A DNA stretch of 12,878 nucleotides from JBEINZ01 sp040377825 (GTDB taxonomy: Bacteria; Pseudomonadota; Alphaproteobacteria; Rhizobiales; Ancalomicrobiaceae), in contig JBEINZ010000062.1 of assembly GCA_040377825.1 (NCBI GenBank), positions 1-12,878 of the forward strand. Direction: 5' to 3'. The notes beneath the pieces were generated by a model that was given only the letters and a program-made list of their open reading frames with translations, ran no database searches and was not told the DNA's origin. Below, piece after piece: positions 1-5,881 of the stretch (the stretch's first letter is position 1; the number at the start of each line of letters is the position of its first letter). Made by a program: the position numbers and the translations under genes.

Positions 1-653
1 CCAATCTCGCGTGCCGCAAATTCGGCAAAGCCGCCCCAGCCGCATCCGATCTCTAACACATGATCGTCCGTACCGATGCGCGAGGCCTCGGCCAGCCGAC
101 GGTACTTGGCGATTTGCGCGCGCGTCAGATCGGTCTCGGGCTCGTCGAAGACAGCGGAGGAATACGTCATCGAAGGGTCGAGCCACATCTCGTAGAAGCG
201 GTTTCCAAGATCGTAATGGGCCGCGATATTGCGGCGAGATCCGAGCCGCGTGTTCTGGTTCAGCCAATGGCGAACCTTCAGGACGAAGCGCACAAAAGGC
301 GCCGCTGACAGGTCGTGATTGATAATGCTGTGATTAACGCAAAAGAGCTCTAAAAACGTGGTGATGTCTGGGCTCGACCACTCCTTGGCAAGGTAGCTTT
401 CGTGCACGCCGAGATCGCCAGAGCGCAGGGCGCGCCCGACGAGCCCCCAGGTCCGCAAGTGGACCTCGGCGTTCGGTCCCGGCTCGGATCCGTCAATCCG
501 AAAGACCCGTCCATCCGGCGTATGCACGATCAGCGAGCCGCGGCGTAGGTTGAGCGCCAAAGCAAGGCCGGCCTTGCCAATATGAGGCAGCCCGCGTGTA
601 GCGCCGGACAAATTGGCCGTCGTGAGGACGGTGGCTTGGATCTGCTGGCTCAT
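1..653 (-). CDS. cfa: Cyclopropane-fatty-acyl-phospholipid synthase family methyltransferase (partial, C-terminus outside window)
   Basis: This is the N-terminal 217 residues of a SAM-dependent methyltransferase of the CFA synthase family, which acts on unsaturated acyl chains of membrane phospholipids. The ATG is at 653 and the reading frame stays open to the window edge. Visible motifs are HYDLGN (146-151), YSSAVF (164-169) and the SAM-binding loop VLEIGCGWGG (199-208). Residues 1-135 correspond to the substrate-binding N-terminal part of the family. It follows the DUF1365 gene by 46 bp on the same strand and is the last gene of the photolyase operon visible here. CFA-like enzymes beside a FAD oxidoreductase and DUF1365 have also been linked to methylated or furan fatty acids (UfaM type) in Rhodobacter. 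The sequence does not separate this from plain cyclopropanation. Family call is firm; exact product is open. Confidence 0.93.
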   Translation of the reverse strand, partial: MSQQIQATVLTTANLSGATRGLPHIGKAGLALALNLRRGSLIVHTPDGRVFRIDGSEPGPNAEVHLRTWGLVGRALRSGDLGVHESYLAKEWSSPDITTFLELFCVNHSIINHDLSAAPFVRFVLKVRHWLNQNTRLGSRRNIAAHYDLGNRFYEMWLDPSMTYSSAVFDEPETDLTRAQIAKYRRLAEASRIGTDDHVLEIGCGWGGFAEFAAREI

Positions 654-699
654 GGAAAAGAAATCAATCCTTAGGTTCGAGTGGCCCGGGCATCGAGCG

Positions 700-1575
700 T
701 TATCTCGCCGATCCGGACGCCACGTGATCTGATACCACAGCGCGGGGCGGCAGTCCGGCGGTATGGCTCACAACCGGAGGCGGAGACGGCCGGTGAAAGA
801 AGGGCGCCCCCTTCAGCCACAATCTCATGGCCTCGTAATGGATCCCGCCCACGATCTTCAGCGCCACCGTTGGCAAGGACAAAATTGACATTAAAAGGCG
901 CGCGCTCGTCAAGGTCTCAACGCTCGCGACGTAGGTTGCCGAGAGAAGGGGCCCATCAGTATCAGTTTCCAGAATGCGAAGTCGCACCGAGCGGCCAGGC
1001 GGCAGCACGCGGAACGCATAGCGCATGTGCATCGGTACGAAGGGCGACACGTAGAAAAGCTTGTCGCGCTCCTGTCGGATGCCCTCGGGCCCGCTTTCAC
1101 CATCGGCAACCGGCGCAACGTAACAATGTCGTTCACCGAACGTATTGCGCACCTCGTAGATCATCGCCACCGTGCGGCCGGCGTCGTCGAAGCAGAAATA
1201 GACCGAGATCGGGTTGAAACCGAAGCCGAGCATCCGAGGCGCGGCAAGCAGCAGCACACGTCTGGGTGGCTCCGGCAGTCCGGCTTCGGCCAGACACTTG
1301 TCTATCCACGGCCGAAGAGGCTGGCCGTCAGCAGGTCCATGGTCGGCCAAGCGCAGACAGGCGAGATTTATGCGGCCGACCGACAGAAACGGCGACGCCC
1401 GATCGACCTCATCCAAGCGGTCTATGTCGACAAGAAGCGAAAAGATCCGATAAGCGAAGCGGTGTCCGACCGGCTTCAGCCGCGCGTGCATGACCTCCGC
1501 GCGGCACAGGCTCACCGCCGCCTCCGGCGGAGATCCGTTTTCAGCGACGCTCGTGGCCACGCGGGCATGCATCAT
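700..1575 (-). CDS. DUF1365 family protein
   Basis: This encodes a 291-residue cytosolic DUF1365 protein; its biochemical role is not settled. Family signatures are GHRFAYRIFSLLVDID (37-52), LGFGFNPISVYFC (116-128), YEVRNTFGERHCY (140-152) and FYVSPFVPM (174-182). I chose the ATG at 1575 because it overlaps the upstream oxidoreductase stop as ATGA, with a purine-rich GGAAG stretch just before it. The frame also stays open to an ATG at 1614, which would add 13 residues and overlap the upstream gene by 43 bp. The ATGA junction suggests translational coupling. DUF1365 genes usually sit, as here, between a FAD amine-oxidase-like gene and a CFA-type methyltransferase, so a step or accessory role in fatty-acid modification is likely by context only. 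Confidence 0.93.
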   Translation of the reverse strand: MMHARVATSVAENGSPPEAAVSLCRAEVMHARLKPVGHRFAYRIFSLLVDIDRLDEVDRASPFLSVGRINLACLRLADHGPADGQPLRPWIDKCLAEAGLPEPPRRVLLLAAPRMLGFGFNPISVYFCFDDAGRTVAMIYEVRNTFGERHCYVAPVADGESGPEGIRQERDKLFYVSPFVPMHMRYAFRVLPPGRSVRLRILETDTDGPLLSATYVASVETLTSARLLMSILSLPTVALKIVGGIHYEAMRLWLKGAPFFHRPSPPPVVSHTAGLPPRAVVSDHVASGSAR

Positions 1576-2873
1576 TCCGCGGCTTCCGCGAGCATCGGCC
1601 GAGAGGCCCGCCATGGTATGACGCCGCCAAGCTTTTCCGCGACGGCGAAGCCCGAGGCGGCACCGTCCTCATGGAAGCCGTAGCCTGTCCAGGCACCGCA
1701 GAACCACGTGTTGCGGTGGCCTTGGATGGCGGCAAGCCTTGCATGCGCGGAGATTGCCGCGCGATCATATTGTGGATGATCGTAAGCAAAGCGCGCGAAG
1801 ACGGTCTCCGGCCGGGGCTCGAACGGCGGGTTCAGCGACACAAACAGCGGCATCGAATTGTCGATGCCCTGCAGCGCATTCATCCAATAGGTCACGGCGA
1901 TTTCCGCCGAGGTGTCGGGGCGGGAGGGATAAGTCAACACATTCCAGGCTGCCCAGGCGCCCTTGCGTTTGGGCATCAGAGTCTGGTCGCGGTGGAGCAC
2001 GGCGACGTTGGGCCGATAGCGAACGGCGTCGAGCACGGCGCGCTCCTCGGCGGAAGCGTCACCCAGCATCGCGAGCGTTTCATCAGTGTGGGAGGCCAGG
2101 ATCACATGGTCGAAACTTTCGCTCGCGCCATTTCGGTCCGTCACGTTGACGTGGCCGCCGGTTCGCTCGATATGGACCACTTCGCATCCGAGCCTAATCT
2201 TGTCGCGAAACGGCGCAACCAGTCGATCAACATAGTTGCGGCTTCCGCCCTTCACGGTGCGCCAAGCGGGACGCTTGCGATGGATAAGGCGATGATTTGC
2301 AAAAAACGCGACAAAGGAATGAGCCGGGAAGCGAAGCATCTGGTCAAGCGGGGTCGACCAGATCGCCGCGCCCATGGGAACGATATAGTCGGACACGAAC
2401 CGCCCTCGAAAGCCGCGCTTTTCGAGCCAGTCTCCAAAGGGCTGCTCGACGAGCCCGCCTGCCGCATGTTCCGCGATCGCAATGCGATTGAAGCGCATGA
2501 TCTCGCGCAGCATCCACAGATGAGAAGGCGAAAAGATGCTGCGCTTCATCGCGAACAGTCCAGACAGCAGCGGCTCGCCGCCTTTCCATTCCCGCCGCCC
2601 GCCATCGACCGAAACCGCGAAACTCATATCGCTCAGGGTCGTTTCTATCCCAAGGTGGGCGAACAGCGCGGTCAGGTTTGGATAGTTCAGTTCGTTGTAG
2701 ACAATGAACCCCGTATCGACCGACACCGGCCGGCCGTCATAGTCGATATCGACCGTTTGGGCATGGCCGCCGATGCGGGGCTCCTTCTCATAGACAACCA
2801 GATCATGCTGACCGCTGAGCGCCCAGGCCGCTGCATTTCCGGCAATACCGGTACCGATAACGGCAATACGCAT
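1572..2873 (-). CDS. NAD(P)/FAD-dependent oxidoreductase (flavin amine oxidase / desaturase-like)
   Basis: This encodes 433 residues of the flavin-containing amine-oxidase / phytoene-desaturase-like superfamily (COG2907 type). A Rossmann dinucleotide-binding motif VIGTGIAGNAAAWAL begins at residue 5, followed by the acidic strand end and GG motif EKEPRIGGHAQT (29-40), and a C-terminal FAD-contacting motif GAWTGYGFHEDG (about 393-404). There is no signal peptide. A ribosome-binding site AGAAGGG lies about 9 nt before the ATG. It starts 42 bp after the photolyase stop and overlaps the next gene by 4 bp. In Rhodobacter sphaeroides, relatives in such clusters are under sigma-E control and tied to formation of unsaturated or furan fatty acids. 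Oxidation of a methylated acyl chain is therefore my inferred role. Substrate cannot be read from the sequence. Confidence 0.93.
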   Translation of the reverse strand: MRIAVIGTGIAGNAAAWALSGQHDLVVYEKEPRIGGHAQTVDIDYDGRPVSVDTGFIVYNELNYPNLTALFAHLGIETTLSDMSFAVSVDGGRREWKGGEPLLSGLFAMKRSIFSPSHLWMLREIMRFNRIAIAEHAAGGLVEQPFGDWLEKRGFRGRFVSDYIVPMGAAIWSTPLDQMLRFPAHSFVAFFANHRLIHRKRPAWRTVKGGSRNYVDRLVAPFRDKIRLGCEVVHIERTGGHVNVTDRNGASESFDHVILASHTDETLAMLGDASAEERAVLDAVRYRPNVAVLHRDQTLMPKRKGAWAAWNVLTYPSRPDTSAEIAVTYWMNALQGIDNSMPLFVSLNPPFEPRPETVFARFAYDHPQYDRAAISAHARLAAIQGHRNTWFCGAWTGYGFHEDGAASGFAVAEKLGGVIPWRASRPMLAEAAE

Positions 2874-2915
2874 GCCGATAGACCCTTCTGTCAGGTTACG
2901 TAAGCCGCGTCGCCC

Positions 2916-4406
2916 TTAAGCGGAGTTCGCGGTATTGGTGGGCGATTTCAGACTTTCGAATGCGGCGAGGGCCCGATCTCGACCGTGGGCTAGGTCAACG
3001 ATCGGATATGGATAGTCCTGCCCGAGAGTAACACCGGCGGCAACAAGGATGTTGCTCGGTGCCTCCCAGGGGCGATGAATATAGGCGGCGGGTAGACGCG
3101 CCAATTCGGGCACGAACCGACGGACATAGCCACCGTCTGTATCGAATTTTTCGCCCTGAAGCACCGGATTGAACACCCGAAAGTAAGGGGCGGCGTCCGC
3201 TCCCGATCCCGCCACCCATTGCCAGCTTGCCGCATTATTCGCCGGATCCGCGTCAAGCAACGTATCCCAGAACCAGCGCTCGCCGATCCGCCAATCCTGC
3301 AGCAGATGCTTCACCAGGAACGACCCGACGATCATTCGGACGCGATTATGCATCCAGCCGGTCGACCAAAGCTCGCGCATGCCGGCGTCGACGAGCGGAA
3401 TCCCCGTTTTGCCGCGTCGCCAGGCGGCCACGGCCGCGTCGTCCTCGCTCCATGGGAAACTATCGAAGCGAGATTGGAAATTGTTCGTCGCGAGATCTGG
3501 CCAGTGATGAAGCAGATGATAGGAGAATTCGCGCCAACCGATTTCGGAGAGAAACTTTTCGGCATGGCGATGATGGTTGGGCTCTTGGTCCGCGACCATT
3601 CGGGTCGCGTGCCAGATCTGGAATGGCGAGATCTCGCCGAAAGCCAGATGCGGCGACAAACGAGATGTCGACTGGTGGCCCGGACGATCACGGTCCTCGG
3701 CATAGTGCCCGATCCCGTCGGCGAGAAATGTTTCAATCTTCGCGCGCCCGCCCGCCTCGCCGGGCGTCCAGCTTTGAAAAAAAGCCGCCGCCCAGTTCGG
3801 GCTCGTCGGCGAAAGCGACCAGTCCTCGAGCTTGTCGCTCGCGACCGGCACAGCGGGAGCCGTCAGCCTTTTGGGCGCGGCAAGCGGAGCTCGGGGCGCA
3901 CCCGTCGCGATCGCCGCTCGCCAAAACGGGCTATAGACGCGAAAAGGTTCGCCGGCTCGTGAACGGACCGTCCAAGGCTCGAACAGAAGATTCGCCTGGA
4001 AGCTCGAAACGGAGAGTCCGCGTGCGCGTAGGGAAAGCTTCAGCGCCGCATCGATGGCGATCCCGGCTGCATCATACCGCCGATTCCAGCAGACAGCCCC
4101 GGCCGATGTCGCGGTTACGACTTCATCCAAGACCCGGGCGCTCGGGCCCCGCCTCAGGACCAAGGAGCCGCCGATTGTCTTCAGGTCCTGGTCAAGGCCG
4201 CGGAGCGAATTCTCCAGCCACCAGCGACTGGCGGAGCCAAGAGATCGAAGCCCTGACGATCCGTCGTCGAGAATGTAGAGCACCACCAAGGGGCGCCCAG
4301 ACTGAACAGCATGCGTGATCGCGGGATTGTCCGCCAGTCGCAGATCAGAGCGCAGCCAAACGACGATCGGATTGTCGTTTGATCCACCTGTAGACATCGC
4401 CACCAT
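2916..4406 (-). CDS. phrB: Class I deoxyribodipyrimidine photolyase
   Basis: This cytosolic flavoenzyme uses blue light to split cyclobutane pyrimidine dimers. The 496 residues show an N-terminal antenna-binding Rossmann domain (PIVVWLRSDLRLADNPA, from 13) and a C-terminal helical FAD domain (SRLSPHLAFGEIS at 248-260, FLSEIGWREF at 285-294). Aligned by eye with E. coli PhrB, offset 13 throughout, the electron-transfer tryptophans W306, W359 and W382 correspond to W319, W372 and W395, and the flavin-contacting N378 to N391. The enzyme therefore looks intact. The antenna cofactor cannot be told. The start could instead be the ATG at 4397; neither has a strong ribosome-binding site. It is first in a tight operon with the oxidoreductase, DUF1365 and CFA-like genes, downstream of a sigma-E-like promoter. 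A cryptochrome-like role is possible but less likely. Confidence 0.96.
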   Translation of the reverse strand: MVAMSTGGSNDNPIVVWLRSDLRLADNPAITHAVQSGRPLVVLYILDDGSSGLRSLGSASRWWLENSLRGLDQDLKTIGGSLVLRRGPSARVLDEVVTATSAGAVCWNRRYDAAGIAIDAALKLSLRARGLSVSSFQANLLFEPWTVRSRAGEPFRVYSPFWRAAIATGAPRAPLAAPKRLTAPAVPVASDKLEDWSLSPTSPNWAAAFFQSWTPGEAGGRAKIETFLADGIGHYAEDRDRPGHQSTSRLSPHLAFGEISPFQIWHATRMVADQEPNHHRHAEKFLSEIGWREFSYHLLHHWPDLATNNFQSRFDSFPWSEDDAAVAAWRRGKTGIPLVDAGMRELWSTGWMHNRVRMIVGSFLVKHLLQDWRIGERWFWDTLLDADPANNAASWQWVAGSGADAAPYFRVFNPVLQGEKFDTDGGYVRRFVPELARLPAAYIHRPWEAPSNILVAAGVTLGQDYPYPIVDLAHGRDRALAAFESLKSPTNTANSA

Positions 4407-4440
4407 CTGATCTTGTACCGATATTGACCGAACCTGAGGA

Positions 4441-4469
4441 CTTTACGCGGGCGTGGCGATATCGGATCA
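4441..4469 (-). promoter_or_regulatory. Sigma-E (RpoE-ChrR)-type promoter of the photolyase operon
   Basis: On the minus strand TGATCC (4469-4464) is followed, after exactly 18 bases, by TAAAG (4445-4441). The known singlet-oxygen sigma-E consensus of Rhodobacter sphaeroides is TGATCC, about 18 bases, TAAGA. The -35 box is perfect and the -10 box matches in its first three bases. Transcription would start near 4434, leaving a leader of about 28 nt before the photolyase ATG. The TGA of the -35 box is also the stop codon of the upstream thioredoxin-like gene. Photolyase and CFA-like genes are known members of this regulon, which supports the call. No rpoE or chrR gene is in the window. Confidence 0.7.
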
Positions 4470-4937
4470 GACCTTTTCCTCGGCAGTAATCGCGAGTACG
4501 GCTTGGATCATGGCGGCTGCGTCGGCGCCGTCGGCGATCCTGGTAACAGCACGCCCGCGATGGAAGACGACGGTTGCCGGCAATTTGTCGATCTCGAACC
4601 GGCGCGCAATCGCCGAATGGGTTTCGACATCGATCATGAAAATCCGTCCCATCGGCTCAACGAATGGCGCGGCTTTGTTCAAAATCTCGGATAGCCCTTT
4701 CTGATCGGGGTCACACCGCGAAAGTCCAACGAGCAGCGGAACGTCCGATCGCTCCATTTGTCTCCAGAACTGTTCTTCGTTGATTTCGGTGCAGCGGCCT
4801 TCAAAGATTACACGGCGACAGGTGCTGCAGCGGGGCTCTCGATTGCGGTCACGCATATCGACCCGTTGGACGCCGTCGCATGATGCGCACACAAAATGAA
4901 TGTATTTTGGCATCCTGTCGGAACTCATGATGAACAT
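4467..4937 (-). CDS. Thioredoxin-2-like protein with N-terminal zinc ribbon and altered active site
   Basis: This 156-residue protein resembles TrxC (thioredoxin 2). An N-terminal zinc ribbon uses C17, C20, C37 and C40 (CASC and CSTC), followed by a thioredoxin-like domain. Where TrxC has WCGPC, this protein has RCDPD (74-78). The first cysteine (C75) is kept, the resolving cysteine is Asp78, the tryptophan is lost and the segment is about two residues shorter. The cis-proline region (IDKLPAT, P120) is preserved. Ordinary disulfide reduction by a CXXC pair is therefore unlikely; a monothiol, chaperone-like or redox-sensing role is possible. The start is uncertain: ATGs at 4937, 4928 and 4913 all precede the first CXXC and none has a clear ribosome-binding site. 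It lies 60 bp upstream of the photolyase on the same strand, with a new promoter between them. Confidence 0.85.
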   Translation of the reverse strand: MFIMSSDRMPKYIHFVCASCDGVQRVDMRDRNREPRCSTCRRVIFEGRCTEINEEQFWRQMERSDVPLLVGLSRCDPDQKGLSEILNKAAPFVEPMGRIFMIDVETHSAIARRFEIDKLPATVVFHRGRAVTRIADGADAAAMIQAVLAITAEEKV

Positions 4938-5360
4938 TATGATTGGATTTTTACTATATATATAAAACTGAAAAATATGTTAAGCGGTCATGTGTGAGTT
5001 CAAATATTTGCAAGCACCTTTAAACAATTTGCCGATCAAAGTATATAATAAAATGAATGCAATTGGAAACTTCAAAGTAGCTCCATTGTGTTGGATAGAC
5101 CCAGATCAGAGAGCTTAAGCTTCCATTTCCAATTGGTTCCCTTGCCACGGTCACGGCCTGAAAGCTTGACCGCACGTTCCTCGGTGTCGAGAAGATGGAC
5201 TTGCGGCGAATGGGGAACTGAGGCAAAAGCGAGCGTCGATCGCGGATTAGAGCAGCGATCGAGACGTGCGGTCGCTCAAGCAATTGCGATTTGTTCAACC
5301 GTATCAAGCGATTGGTCATCTATGCGGATAACGCGGGCGATCATTGCTCTTCATTCGGCA
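4938..5360. other. AT-rich intergenic region upstream of the thioredoxin-like gene and tRNA-Val
   Basis: I see no convincing gene in this 423-bp stretch. Positions 4938-5060 are strongly AT-rich, including a TATATATATA run near 4955-4965. A possible minus-strand promoter for the thioredoxin-like gene is TTGAAC (5003-4998), 17 bases, ACATAT (4980-4975). The match is weak. Positions 5168-5273 hold nested inverted repeats listed separately. Short open frames on either strand (for example 5020-5319 minus and 5088-5381 plus) resemble no family I recognise. No clear promoter for tRNA-Val stood out. Confidence 0.6.
5168..5273. other. Nested inverted repeats able to fold as a three-way junction (candidate structured RNA)
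   Basis: The 10-bp arms GACCGCACGT (5168-5177) and ACGTGCGGTC (5264-5273) are perfect complements. They enclose two further stems: CCTCGGT (5179-5185) with ACTGAGG (5217-5223), which includes one G-U pair, and TCGATCGC (5236-5243) with GCGATCGA (5255-5262), around an 11-nt loop. Together they give a compact 106-nt three-helix fold on either strand. I recognise no known RNA family. No promoter, terminator or U-tract clearly frames it, so a chance fold or the remnant of a mobile element remains possible. Confidence 0.25.
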
Positions 5361-5435
5361 GGGCGGTTAGCTCAGCGGTAGAGCGACGGTTTTACACGCC
5401 GTTGGTCGGGGGTTCGATCCCCTCACCGCCCACCA
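5361..5435 (+). tRNA. tRNA-Val (anticodon TAC)
   Basis: The cloverleaf is complete. The acceptor stem pairs GGGCGGT (5361-5367) with ACCGCCC (5425-5431), followed by discriminator A and an encoded CCA (5433-5435). The D arm is GCTC...GAGC. The anticodon stem ACGGT/GCCGT closes the loop TTTACAC, which gives anticodon TAC, valine. The T arm is GGGGG-TTCGATC-CCCTC. It is flanked on both sides by AT-rich non-coding DNA. Confidence 0.97.
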
Positions 5436-5857
5436 TTTGAACTGACGGTTCACGACGGCGGCGTCTCCAACCGCAAGTCCGGTCGGCCAAGCCATGCGCG
5501 GCTGAATTCGGCGCGAACTCATGACGCAAACGATAAAGGACACAAAACGGATCTTTCGTTTGGCGTGAACCTTCGTTTTGACGAGGCCGAAATTCAAAAT
5601 TTTCAGCACCCTCGACATCTTTCGCGAGAACGATTTCTCAATTCTTGCTTGTAAAGACGTGACTACACGTTGGAGTAGTTCACCCTAAGTTCTGAAAAGA
5701 AAGACCAATTGGTCAACACTACCGACCTCAGCAATTCGAAAGTGCATCCAAGGATATCAAATAATACTTACGACATCATACGTTGAAGTAACCTAGGATA
5801 GTATACATATCTCGATTATTTGACAATATTTTAAACATCTCATACGCAAAGATGTGA
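5436..5857 (+). other. AT-rich intergenic region between tRNA-Val and the two-partner secretion locus
   Basis: No gene is visible in these 422 bases, which are clearly AT-richer than the flanking genes, especially after 5630. They include the palindrome at 5703-5714 (separate entry). TTGACA at 5820-5825 is a perfect -35 hexamer, but the sequence 17 bases further on (TACGCA, 5843-5848) is a poor -10, and the start point would fall nearly at the TpsB start. I therefore list it only as a weak promoter candidate. A regulated promoter for the tpsB-tpsA pair probably lies somewhere in 5640-5857. Confidence 0.55.
5703..5714. promoter_or_regulatory. Perfect 12-bp palindrome, possible operator for tpsB-tpsA
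   Basis: GACCAATTGGTC is its own reverse complement. It lies about 180 bp upstream of the TpsB start in AT-rich non-coding DNA, a position suiting a dimeric regulator. No regulator gene is adjacent and the match to a named operator is unknown to me. Confidence 0.25.
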
Positions 5858-5881
5858 TTGAGAATCCTGGTGACTAACGAA

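Noticed and set aside
681..1683. Plus-strand open frames of 178 and 218 residues opposite the DUF1365 gene
   Set aside because: They are antisense to a gene with conserved motifs throughout; no ribosome-binding site or family resemblance.
1671..2903. A 410-residue open frame on the plus strand opposite the FAD oxidoreductase
   Set aside because: It is a high-GC shadow of a clearly recognisable minus-strand flavoprotein, has no recognisable motif, and its composition is typical of antisense translation.
3227..4318. A 363-residue plus-strand open frame opposite the photolyase
   Set aside because: The product is Arg/Ser/Pro-rich with no family likeness, while the minus strand encodes an intact photolyase with all key residues.
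5020..5319. A 99-residue minus-strand open frame in the AT-rich region
   Set aside because: No family likeness, no ribosome-binding site, and it runs through inverted repeats better explained as nucleic-acid structure.
5367..5618. An 83-residue minus-strand open frame ending over tRNA-Val
   Set aside because: Its tail (WWAVRGSNPRPTACKTVALPLS region) is the well-known artefact of translating a tRNA gene backwards.
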